A stretch of DNA of 64,000 nucleotides from Chitinophagaceae bacterium (lineage in GTDB: Bacteria; Bacteroidota; Bacteroidia; Chitinophagales; Chitinophagaceae), in assembly GCA_027484165.1 (NCBI GenBank), contig JAIXWH010000066.1, positions 1 through 64,000 on the forward strand, given 5' to 3'. The notes beneath the pieces are model-generated. The model worked only from the letters and a program-made list of their open reading frames with translations, made no database searches and was not told where the DNA came from. Below, one piece after another: positions 19,230 to 27,090 of this stretch (the stretch's first letter is position 1; each line of letters starts with the position of its first letter). A program made the translations under genes and the position numbers.

Positions 19230-20310
19230 AAATACTTTTATAAAAAGCGATTAATTTTTTCTCTTCGTTTTGCCAATTGTATTTTAATTTGACATTCATG
19301 CAATTTAGCTTTAATGATTGGTATTTTATTTTATCATTCAATAAATTATTTATTGCATCTGAAATGGTTTGAGGATTTAAGTTGTCGATACAAATTGCAA
19401 CTTCTGTTTCATTGTTTATAGTCTTGTATTCAGGATAATTCATAGTTATTTGAGGTAGTTCAGCATGAATATAATCAAAGAACTTATTTGCAAGAGAATA
19501 GTATTGATTTAGTCCGATGTTTTCTACTAGATTAACCCCAATTAAATATTCATTTGTGATTTTATTTAATTCTGTTGGAGCTAACTTTCCTTTTAAAAAA
19601 ACTTTTTCTTCGAGATTGTGTTGCTTTATCAATTTTTTTGTTTGTTCAATATAATTACCATCCCCATAAATATCAAGTATGCTATTTACATTTTTCATTG
19701 CAGGAATAAGAAATTCTAAGCCCCTTGCTTCATTCACTGATCCTTGATATAAAATCTTATTGTTTGAAAAAGTTTTATTAATCCTGCTTTCCAAAACAGT
19801 AACATTCATTATGGTTTGGTATTCCACTTTATATTTTTGCATAAAAATATTAGCAATACTCCTACTTACAGTGTAACCATTTTTAAATTTAGGAACAAAG
19901 GTTTGCTCAATGAGATGCCAAAATTTATGAATGTTTTTTCGAGTTGCAACTTCCTTTAATTCACTAAAATATTCGTGAGCATCATAAACGAACTTGGTAT
20001 TTTTTAGTTTCCCTGAAAAGTAAACAGGAATCATCGTGTCAAGATCAATACAGCATATCGCATCGCTTTTCAAAAAGAGTAATTTGAAAAACAGCTTTAA
20101 ATTATATTCAGCATAAAATCCAAATCCTTTTTTGAATAAACAATTTATTCTTTGCTGCTTAAATTTTTGAACATTGAGAGGATGTGAATGACTGAATTTT
20201 GTTCCAATAAGAATAACATCATATCCTGCTTGATTTAGAGAATTGCAAATCCTGATCATTCTCTGGTCATAATTCAAATCATTTGTAACTGTAAAAGTTA
20301 TTCTTTTCAA
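19222..20310 (-). CDS. glycosyltransferase, GT4-like
   Basis: A 362-residue protein. The N-terminal domain begins TVTNDLNYDQRMIRICNSL, and DAHEYFSEL sits near 113-121. The C-terminal domain shows ILYQGSVNEARGLEFLI, DIYGDGNY and a donor-site segment NKFFDYIHAELPQI. This is the usual arrangement of GT4 enzymes. It is the second gene of the operon with a Gfo/Idh oxidoreductase one base upstream and another glycosyltransferase overlapping downstream. This suggests a small set making or decorating a surface polysaccharide. Specificity cannot be read from sequence. Confidence 0.75.
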   Translation of the reverse strand: MKRITFTVTNDLNYDQRMIRICNSLNQAGYDVILIGTKFSHSHPLNVQKFKQQRINCLFKKGFGFYAEYNLKLFFKLLFLKSDAICCIDLDTMIPVYFSGKLKNTKFVYDAHEYFSELKEVATRKNIHKFWHLIEQTFVPKFKNGYTVSRSIANIFMQKYKVEYQTIMNVTVLESRINKTFSNNKILYQGSVNEARGLEFLIPAMKNVNSILDIYGDGNYIEQTKKLIKQHNLEEKVFLKGKLAPTELNKITNEYLIGVNLVENIGLNQYYSLANKFFDYIHAELPQITMNYPEYKTINNETEVAICIDNLNPQTISDAINNLLNDKIKYQSLKLNCMNVKLKYNWQNEEKKLIAFYKSIFG

Positions 20311-20311
20311 C

Positions 20312-21295
20312 TTAATTCCTAATTGTTTTGTATATATTTTCGATTAATTGAATGCACTTTATTGCTGAATCTGCAGATGGGAGCGATGAAGATGAATTGT
20401 TTATTGCTAATATTAAATTATCATAAATAACTTCATGATTACTCATTGAGTTACTAACTTTCGATTCCATTTCATTTTCTAGATGAAATATATTCTCAGG
20501 CTTTTGATAAATAATCTGATGCATAAATTCTCCTCCAATTTTTAAGGTTGCATTTTCTGCTATAATGTTTAATGAAATTTCCTGATTTTTTTCAAATGCA
20601 TTTATGGTGTAATGCATGGTACCTATTACTCCTGATTTCATTTTTAAAGCAATAGCGCCGGAGTCTTCTGATTCAATTTTTTTATCTGATCGATTTGATC
20701 TGAATCCCGAAAAACTATCTACATCACCTAGCAACCATATTAGCGCATCAATGTAATGGCTAAATTGAGTAAAAAGAATGCCTCCATCTTTCTCAATCGT
20801 ACCTTTCCAAGAGTTTTGAAAATAACTTATAGGTCTGTTCCATACCATATTTAAGTTATAGGTATAAATTTTTCCAAGTGTGTTGTTTTCTATTAGTTCT
20901 TTTAATTTTTTTACGTAGTAATTAAAGCGGCTTGATTTAACAACATATAATTTCCTATTGTTTTTTTTAGCTGCCTCTATCATATCTTCTGCATCAGATA
21001 CTTTAATAGCCAGTGGTTTTTCACACAATACGTCTTTTTCTGCGTTCAAAGCTAAAATCGTATGTTCTTTGTGAAGATAATTTGGCGAACATACACTAAC
21101 AATCTCGATTGTTGGTTCGCATTTCAACATCTCATCAACTGACATATAAGATTTTGCATTAAATTGATTAGCCAGTAACTCGGCCTTTGAAATTTCTAGG
21201 TCACAAACGGCGATAAGTTCTCCAACACGATTAATCTGTTCTGCATGCCTTTGGGCGATTCTTCCACAGCCAATTATGGCAAAATTTCGCTTCAT
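20312..21295 (-). CDS. Gfo/Idh/MocA family oxidoreductase
   Basis: A 327-residue NAD(P)-dependent sugar oxidoreductase. The Rossmann start is IIGCGRIAQRHAEQI, and the typical CEKPLAIKVSDAEDMI motif (with the conserved EKP) lies near 92-108. A substrate-domain histidine segment TQFSHYIDALIWLLGD is near 175-191. Related enzymes (WlbA/WbpB type) oxidise UDP-sugars for surface glycans, which agrees with the two glycosyltransferases that follow. That link is inference. It is the first gene of the operon, with a 204-base divergent region shared with rpsO. Confidence 0.8.
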   Translation of the reverse strand: MKRNFAIIGCGRIAQRHAEQINRVGELIAVCDLEISKAELLANQFNAKSYMSVDEMLKCEPTIEIVSVCSPNYLHKEHTILALNAEKDVLCEKPLAIKVSDAEDMIEAAKKNNRKLYVVKSSRFNYYVKKLKELIENNTLGKIYTYNLNMVWNRPISYFQNSWKGTIEKDGGILFTQFSHYIDALIWLLGDVDSFSGFRSNRSDKKIESEDSGAIALKMKSGVIGTMHYTINAFEKNQEISLNIIAENATLKIGGEFMHQIIYQKPENIFHLENEMESKVSNSMSNHEVIYDNLILAINNSSSSLPSADSAIKCIQLIENIYKTIRN

Positions 21296-21442
21296 GTTGC
21301 AAAAATGCAGGATTTATACAATAACTGTTTGATTATTAATTAAAAATTCAATTTTATTCCTTTAGTAATGTTGATATTTATTCAAACTTGTAAATATTGT
21401 GATATTTATCGTGATTTATTCAAATTTTTGGTTTGAAATACT

Positions 21443-21450
21443 TACCTTTG
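21443..21450 (+). promoter_or_regulatory. candidate -7 box of rpsO
   Basis: TACCTTTG, a full match to TAnnTTTG, lies 49 bases before the rpsO ATG. No well-spaced TTG is present. Confidence 0.4.
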
Positions 21451-21499
21451 CACACGATAAAAAAAGTATAAAACACAGCGTTTTAAAAAAAGAAAACAA

Positions 21500-21772
21500 A
21501 TGTCCCATTTAACAAGCGAAAAAAAAGCGACCATATTCAGTACATATGGCGGTAAATCCTCTAACACAGGCTCTATTGAAGGCCAAGTAGCAATGCTTAC
21601 AGAACGTATTAATCACATTTCAAACCATTTGAAAGGGAATAAAAAAGATTTCTCTTCTCAAAGAGGGTTGATGATGATGGTAGGTAAACGTAAGCGTTTA
21701 TTAACTTATTTAAGCAAGCACGACCTTACAGGTTACAGAGCTTTGATTGAAAAGTTAGGTCTCCGTAAATAA
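21500..21772 (+). CDS. rpsO: 30S ribosomal protein S15
   Basis: A 90-residue protein of the normal S15 length. It contains the conserved region GSIEGQVAMLTERINHISNH and the C-terminal RGLMMMVGKRKRLLTYL. It binds 16S rRNA early in small-subunit assembly. It is followed by a hairpin terminator and then pnp, the rpsO-pnp order seen in many bacteria. Confidence 0.97.
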   Translation: MSHLTSEKKATIFSTYGGKSSNTGSIEGQVAMLTERINHISNHLKGNKKDFSSQRGLMMMVGKRKRLLTYLSKHDLTGYRALIEKLGLRK

Positions 21773-21802
21773 TATTTTCATTTATGCATGTCATCTGAAT
21801 TG

Positions 21803-21838
21803 TTCCCAACTGTTTTTAGCTGTTGGGAATTGTTCTTT
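21803..21838 (+). terminator. terminator-like hairpin between rpsO and pnp
   Basis: An 8-bp perfect stem TTCCCAAC / GTTGGGAA with an 11-base loop, followed by TTGTTCTTT. The T-tract is interrupted, so it may be partial and allow read-through to pnp. Confidence 0.6.
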
Positions 21839-21898
21839 ATGCATAATAATACTTTAACCTTCAATAGAACTAATTTCTATTGAGTAAAACATTTTCAC

Positions 21899-24046
21899 AT
21901 GTCGTTTTTACAACCAAAATCAGTGACTTTTGATATAGGTGGTGGCCGTATCGTTACTATTGAAACAGGAAAGCTTGCCCGTCAGGCAGATGGTGCAGTT
22001 ACTGTTAAGCAAGGGAATTGTGTAATTCTTGCAACTGTTGTTGCTAACAAAGAGCCAAAAGCAGGTCAGAATTTCTTCCCTTTGTCAGTAGATTATCAAG
22101 AAAAATTTGCTTCAGCAGGAAGAGTACCTGGATCTTTTTTCAAAAGAGAAGCCCGTTTGAATGATTACGAAATTTTAACCTCAAGATTAATTGACAGGGC
22201 ATTGCGTCCATTATTTCCGGAAGATTATTTGTGCGATGTACAAGTATTGGTGAGTTTGGTTTCATCAGATGATCAGGTGCTTCCAGATGCATTAGCTTGT
22301 TTAGCGGCATCTGCTGCTCTTGCAGTTTCCGATATTCCCATCATGGAAATTATTTCAGAAGTTAGAGTAGGAAGAGTTAATGGTGAGATGATTATCAATC
22401 CTACCAGAGCTCAAATGGCTGAAAGTGATTTGGAGTTTATCATAGCTGCAACCAACAAAAATATCATGATGGTTGAAGGTGAAAGTAATGAGTGTCAGGA
22501 AGAAGATTTGATAAAAGCAATTGAAATTGCTCATGATGCGATCAGAATTCAGGTAAAAGCTCAGGAAGAATTGAGGGCACTTGTTGGAGTTCAAGGAAAA
22601 AGAGATTATCAAAAGCCATACAGAAACGAAGAATTGAATGATAAAATCAAGGCTTTTGCAAAAGATAAAATGCATGCAATTGCTTCAGCGGCTTCTGCTA
22701 AACATGAAAGAAGTGATGCTTTTAAAGCGCTACATCTGGAATTGGTGGCGCATTTGGGCGAAGAGTTGGCTGATGCAGACAAAGGATTGATTGGTCATTA
22801 TTTTGGCGAATTGCAATATTATGTGGTACGCGACATGATTTTAAATGACAGAAAAAGGTTAGATGGAAGAGGCACTGAAGATATTCGTCCACTAGAAATG
22901 GAAATAGATATCTTACCAACTCCACATGGATCTTCATTGTTTACAAGAGGTGAAACACAATCACTTACAACAGTTACCTTAGGAACTCCTTTAGATGAAT
23001 TGTTGGTAGAGAGTGCACATTCTTCTGAATTCACTAAGTTTATATTACACTATAATTTCCCTCCATTCAGTACAGGAGAGGTGAAGATGATGAGAGGTGT
23101 GGGCAGAAGAGAAGTTGGTCATGGTAACTTGGCAATGCGTTCCTTAAAAAAGATGATGCCAGGTGGCGAATATCCTTACACAGTGCGTGTTGTGAGTGAT
23201 ATTTTAGAGAGTAATGGTTCCTCTTCAATGGCAACTGTTTGCGCAGGTTCTTTAGCGTTGATGGATGCTGGTGTTCCACTAAAAAAACACGTAAGTGGAG
23301 TTGCGATGGGTTTAATCACAAAAGGAGATCAGTTTGCTGTTCTTACAGATATATTAGGAGATGAAGATCATTTAGGTGATATGGATTTTAAGGTTACTGG
23401 AACAAAAGACGGTATCTGCGGAGTTCAGATGGACATCAAAGTAGACGGCTTGAGTATGGATGTAATGCGTCAGGCATTAGCACAAGCAAAAAATGGTCGT
23501 CTGCATATTTTGAATGCAATGGAAAATTGCGTGAAAGCTCACAGAGATGATGTTAAACCACATGCTCCAAGAATGGTTAAGATTGTTATCGATAAAGAAT
23601 ATATTGGTGCTGTTATCGGACCAGGTGGAAAAGTGATACAGGAAATCCAAAGAGAGACTGGAACTACGATCAATATTGAAGAAAAAAACAATCAGGGAGA
23701 AGTGAGTATATTCTCAAAAGAGAAAGCTGGATTGGACAAGGCATTAGCTTGGGTTAATGGAATTGTAGCTGTTCCTGTGGTAGGTGATTCTTACGAAGGG
23801 ACAGTGAAAAGCATCAAAGAGTTTGGTGCTTTCGTTGAGTTTTTGCCTAAAAAAGAAGGTTTATTGCATATAAGTGAAATCAGCTGGAAAAGATTAGAGT
23901 CTATGGAAGGAATATTCAAAGAAGGGGATAAAGTAAAAGTGAAACTATTGGATGTTGATCCTAAGACCGGTAAATTCAAGCTGAGCAGAAAAGCGCTGAT
24001 GCCAAAGCCTGAAGCTCCAGCAAAACCTCAGGGAGATAATAATTAA
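21899..24046 (+). CDS. pnp: polyribonucleotide nucleotidyltransferase
   Basis: A 715-residue PNPase. It has two RNase PH-like domains (about 1-230 and 310-540). The second carries FTRGETQSL and the metal-site region GDEDHLGDMDFKVTGT. These are followed by a KH domain near 555-610 (IGAVIGPGGKVIQEIQ) and an S1 domain at about 620-690 (YEGTVKSIKEFGAFVEF). It degrades RNA 3' to 5' phosphorolytically and is part of mRNA turnover. The length is standard. The downstream hairpin lies 23 bases after the stop. Confidence 0.97.
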   Translation: MSFLQPKSVTFDIGGGRIVTIETGKLARQADGAVTVKQGNCVILATVVANKEPKAGQNFFPLSVDYQEKFASAGRVPGSFFKREARLNDYEILTSRLIDRALRPLFPEDYLCDVQVLVSLVSSDDQVLPDALACLAASAALAVSDIPIMEIISEVRVGRVNGEMIINPTRAQMAESDLEFIIAATNKNIMMVEGESNECQEEDLIKAIEIAHDAIRIQVKAQEELRALVGVQGKRDYQKPYRNEELNDKIKAFAKDKMHAIASAASAKHERSDAFKALHLELVAHLGEELADADKGLIGHYFGELQYYVVRDMILNDRKRLDGRGTEDIRPLEMEIDILPTPHGSSLFTRGETQSLTTVTLGTPLDELLVESAHSSEFTKFILHYNFPPFSTGEVKMMRGVGRREVGHGNLAMRSLKKMMPGGEYPYTVRVVSDILESNGSSSMATVCAGSLALMDAGVPLKKHVSGVAMGLITKGDQFAVLTDILGDEDHLGDMDFKVTGTKDGICGVQMDIKVDGLSMDVMRQALAQAKNGRLHILNAMENCVKAHRDDVKPHAPRMVKIVIDKEYIGAVIGPGGKVIQEIQRETGTTINIEEKNNQGEVSIFSKEKAGLDKALAWVNGIVAVPVVGDSYEGTVKSIKEFGAFVEFLPKKEGLLHISEISWKRLESMEGIFKEGDKVKVKLLDVDPKTGKFKLSRKALMPKPEAPAKPQGDNN

Positions 24047-24069
24047 ACAGATATTAAAAATAAAACATC

Positions 24070-24105
24070 AAGCTACAGTACTAAATAATACTGTAGCTTT
24101 TTTTT
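24070..24105 (+). terminator. Rho-independent terminator of pnp, abutting prmA
   Basis: An 11-bp perfect stem AAGCTACAGTA / TACTGTAGCTT with an 8-base loop, followed by eight T. The T-run ends only 3 bases before the prmA ATG at 24109. Confidence 0.85.
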
Positions 24106-24108
24106 ACC

Positions 24109-24948
24109 ATGGAGTATATAGAAATCAAATTTGAAATAGCTTCATCTGATGATTCTGAAATGATAGTCGCTTTAATGGATGACCTGAAATTTGAGGGATT
24201 TGAAGTAGGGGAAAGTCAGTTGAAAGGGTATATTAAAAATGATTATTTTGACCAAAATTTATTTAATAATTTAATTTATCAAAACAACATAAAATACTCT
24301 ATATCAATATTAAAAGATAAAAATTGGAATGAAGTTTGGGAGTCAGGATTTGACCCTGTAAATATTTTGTATCCAGGTTCAGATCGGATTTTTGCACATG
24401 TGAGAGCCTTTTTTCATGAGCCTTTTTCCAATGCCACATACGATTTACTGATAACACCTAAAATGAGTTTTGGTACAGGACATCATGCAACAACTTTTCA
24501 AATGATGCAGCAAATGTCATTAATTGATTTTTCAAGAAGAAATGTGATTGATTTTGGATCAGGAACCGGATTGTTATCAGTTTTGGCTGAAAAAATGGGA
24601 GCTAATTCTGTTTTAGCTATAGATAATGACCCTTGGAGTATAGAAAATTCAAAAGAGAACCTTGTTGCTAATCATTGTAAAAAAATTGAAATCGTACAAG
24701 CTGAAACATGTGTAATGCCTTTGAATAAAGCTGATATTGTTTTAGCTAACATCAATTTGAATGTTATTATTACAAATTTGGATAATATCATTGATTCTTG
24801 TTTGCCTCAGTCTATAATTTTATTCAGTGGAATTTTGATTGATGATGAAGCCCAAATTACTAATGAATTGACTCGTAAATCAATTAAAATTAATAAGATA
24901 GAAAAGAAAGACAATTGGCTGTTTTTGCATTGTACTGCTCCTGAATAA
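24109..24948 (+). CDS. prmA: ribosomal protein L11 methyltransferase
   Basis: A 279-residue class I SAM-dependent methyltransferase. An N-terminal substrate-recognition domain (about 1-95) is joined to the catalytic part. The latter has MSFGTGHHATT (about 122-132), the SAM motif VIDFGSGTGLLSVLAEKMG and the NxNxN-type ANINLNVI segment. This order is specific to PrmA, which trimethylates ribosomal protein L11. The start lies 3 bases after the pnp terminator, leaving no room for its own promoter in between. Expression probably depends on read-through or on a promoter inside pnp. Confidence 0.88.
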   Translation: MEYIEIKFEIASSDDSEMIVALMDDLKFEGFEVGESQLKGYIKNDYFDQNLFNNLIYQNNIKYSISILKDKNWNEVWESGFDPVNILYPGSDRIFAHVRAFFHEPFSNATYDLLITPKMSFGTGHHATTFQMMQQMSLIDFSRRNVIDFGSGTGLLSVLAEKMGANSVLAIDNDPWSIENSKENLVANHCKKIEIVQAETCVMPLNKADIVLANINLNVIITNLDNIIDSCLPQSIILFSGILIDDEAQITNELTRKSIKINKIEKKDNWLFLHCTAPE

Positions 24949-24966
24949 CAACGGTTTATTAATAAA

Positions 24967-24999
24967 TTGTTAACTCTATTAATTTTTTCTGTAAATTTA
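24967..24999 (+). promoter_or_regulatory. candidate promoter of plsY
   Basis: TTG (24967-24969) is followed after 22 bases by a near-consensus -7 box starting TAAATTT, within the 12-base palindrome TGTAAATTTACA at 24990-25001. The last base of the box is A rather than G. Confidence 0.35.
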
Positions 25000-25021
25000 C
25001 ATTCACGCTCAGAAGAAAATA

Positions 25022-25672
25022 ATGAAAGAAATACTCCTTATCCTTTTGGCTTATTTAATCGGTTCAATTCCAACCGCATTACTCATTAGCAAGAAATTTT
25101 TCGGTATCGACATAAGAGACTATGGTAGTGGTAACATGGGTGCAACAAATGCATTCAGGGTAATGGGGCCAAAATTTGGAACTATTATCATGATTTTGGA
25201 TATTCTAAAAGGTATGTTGGCTGTAGGCCTTTTTTATTTTCTTCCTTACTATTTAACCAACGAATTAGATAGAACCAATTTTATGATGGCTCTCGGTCTA
25301 TCTGCAGTAATGGGACATATTTTTCCCATTTTCGCCAACTATAAAGGTGGAAAAGGTGTTGCAACACTTTTGGGAATGTTATTAGCAGTTCAGCCATTAG
25401 TTGCGTTATGCTGTGTTGGAGTGTTTGTTTTAGTTTTATATTTAACCCGCTATGTATCTCTAAGTTCTATACTCGGAGCAATCATGTTGCCCGTTTCTGT
25501 TTTATGGATATGGAATGAACATGAATTATCGTACAGGATTTTTGCTTTAATTGTTGCTTTTATAGTTATCATCACCCATCAAAAAAATATTGGAAGATTA
25601 ATTAGAGGTGCTGAAAACAGAATCCCCATTCTAAAGCATAGGGATAAAAAGAAATCATCCAATCGTAATTAA
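25022..25672 (+). CDS. plsY: glycerol-3-phosphate acyltransferase PlsY
   Basis: A 216-residue integral membrane protein with about five to seven helices. The three PlsY loops are visible: LIGSIPTALLISK near 12-24 and DIRDYGSGNMGATNAFR (motif 1); GHIFPIFANYKGGKGVAT (motif 2) at about 98-115; and THQKNIGRLIRGAENRI (motif 3). It transfers an acyl group from acyl-phosphate to glycerol-3-phosphate, the first step of phospholipid synthesis. The M48 lipoprotein gene follows after 3 bases, so the two are likely co-transcribed. Confidence 0.93.
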   Translation: MKEILLILLAYLIGSIPTALLISKKFFGIDIRDYGSGNMGATNAFRVMGPKFGTIIMILDILKGMLAVGLFYFLPYYLTNELDRTNFMMALGLSAVMGHIFPIFANYKGGKGVATLLGMLLAVQPLVALCCVGVFVLVLYLTRYVSLSSILGAIMLPVSVLWIWNEHELSYRIFALIVAFIVIITHQKNIGRLIRGAENRIPILKHRDKKKSSNRN

Positions 25673-25675
25673 AGA

Positions 25676-26470
25676 ATGAAAATCAAGCATCTTTTTATCG
25701 TTTCAATAATACTATTATCCTGTAACAGAAATGCAATCACTGGAAGAAATCAACTTTCTTTATTCAAAGAAGCAGATTTGCAGCAACAATCGCTTACCCA
25801 ATACCGTAATTTTTTAAATACAAATAAAGTCCTTTCAAAAGAAAATAATAAGGATGCTGAAATGGTTACAAGGGTAGGTGCTAAAATTGCTCATGCCATT
25901 AATGAATATTACTCCAGTAAAGGATTAAGCAGTGAGTTGGTGGGTTACAAATGGGAATTTAATTTGGTAAAAAATGATGAAATTAATGCATGGTGTATGC
26001 CAGGAGGAAAAGTGGTTGTTTATACAGGCTTATTATCTGTTACACAAAATGAAGATGCACTCGCAATTGTTTTAGGTCATGAAATCACTCACGCAGTGGC
26101 TCATCATGGAAATGAAAGAATGAGTCAGGCAGCAATTGCACAGGGAATTCAAATTGCTGGTGATGCTTGGACAAAAAATAAGGAGCAAACTAATCAAATA
26201 TTTAATTCTGTGTTTGCTCCCAGTGCACAAGTTGGATTTTTGTTGCCTAATTCAAGAAAACAAGAATACGAATCCGATCATTACGGCTTGATATTTGCTG
26301 CAATTGCAGGGTATAATCCTCAGGAAGCAATTTCGTTTTGGCAAAGAATGTCTAAATCAGGAGGGAAGAAGCCCCCAGAGTTTTTAGCGACGCACCCCTC
26401 TGATGAAAACAGAATTGCAAAACTTAAAGAGTATATGCAAGAAGCATTGAGATATCGCAAGAAAAACTAA
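25676..26470 (+). CDS. M48 family metalloprotease, lipoprotein
   Basis: A 264-residue protein with a lipoprotein signal (lipobox LLSC, C16) and the zinc motif HEITH at 135-139. A third ligand lies in the QEYESDHYGL segment near 200. The upstream NAWCMPGGKVVVYTGLL is characteristic of the M48 BepA/LoiP group, which act on misfolded outer-membrane proteins. The predicted site is the periplasmic face of a membrane. It is probably co-transcribed with plsY. Substrates are inferred only. Confidence 0.88.
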   Translation: MKIKHLFIVSIILLSCNRNAITGRNQLSLFKEADLQQQSLTQYRNFLNTNKVLSKENNKDAEMVTRVGAKIAHAINEYYSSKGLSSELVGYKWEFNLVKNDEINAWCMPGGKVVVYTGLLSVTQNEDALAIVLGHEITHAVAHHGNERMSQAAIAQGIQIAGDAWTKNKEQTNQIFNSVFAPSAQVGFLLPNSRKQEYESDHYGLIFAAIAGYNPQEAISFWQRMSKSGGKKPPEFLATHPSDENRIAKLKEYMQEALRYRKKN

Positions 26471-26499
26471 CGGTAAAATTATATTTATTTTCATTTTAT

Positions 26500-26530
26500 T
26501 TTGTATATAAGAAAATAAACACTATCTTTG
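26500..26530 (+). promoter_or_regulatory. promoter with Bacteroidota -33/-7 elements
   Basis: TTTG (26500-26503), a 19-base spacer and TATCTTTG (26523-26530) form the best-matching promoter of the window. It implies a transcript starting near 26537 and a leader of roughly 90 bases if the ATG at 26626 is used. Confidence 0.7.
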
Positions 26531-26625
26531 CATCCCTCCCTTTGAATGCAATTATTTTAGTAAGCCGATTTAAAAAAGGCTTTGCTAATTCAATATTGAT
26601 TAATCACATAATTAATTCAAACATT

Positions 26626-27090
26626 ATGGCTATTCAAACAGTATTAGAAAAATTGCAAATCAGCAACGAAAAAAATATTCTAGTTCAAGGTTTACCTTCT
26701 TCAATTGAAAAACAATTTATAAAGCTATCGTTTGCTAAAAGTGTAACTCCATTATTGAAGGTAAAAAAAATTGAATTTGCTCTAATCTTTGCAGTGAGTA
26801 AAAAGCAACTGACAGATATTTTAAATGAAGTGATGCCTTCTTTACAAGCTAACGCTAAACTTTGGATTTCTTATCCAAAGGCTACTGCAAAAATTGCAAG
26901 TGATTTATGCAGAGAACCACACTGGCAAGTTTTGGAAGACCATTGTTTAGAAGCTATTCATCAAGTAGAATTGGATAATGTTTGGTGTGCTACACATTTC
27001 AAATTATCTGGCAATGTCAATTTGGACAACAATAGTATTCCCCGTTACATGCTTATTGAGAAAGAAGTTATTGAAGAAGCAGTATTATAA
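26626..27090 (+). CDS. small conserved protein, DUF3052-like
   Basis: A 154-residue soluble protein from ATG 26626 (MAIQTVLEK). An in-frame ATG at 26542 would give 182 residues, but it sits only 11 bases after the promoter -7 box and adds a stretch without family character. The segment KLWISYPKATAKIASDLCRE followed by HWQVL resembles the LW-x-x-YPK pattern of DUF3052-type proteins; I offer this as a similarity only. No catalytic residues are recognised. It directly abuts the 3' end of the convergent dnaG gene. Confidence 0.65.
   Translation: MAIQTVLEKLQISNEKNILVQGLPSSIEKQFIKLSFAKSVTPLLKVKKIEFALIFAVSKKQLTDILNEVMPSLQANAKLWISYPKATAKIASDLCREPHWQVLEDHCLEAIHQVELDNVWCATHFKLSGNVNLDNNSIPRYMLIEKEVIEEAVL

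Noticed and set aside
26542..26625. 28-codon N-terminal extension of the DUF3052-like protein
   Set aside because: Its start codon is 11 bases after the -7 box and the extra residues look like translated leader; ATG 26626 is preferred.
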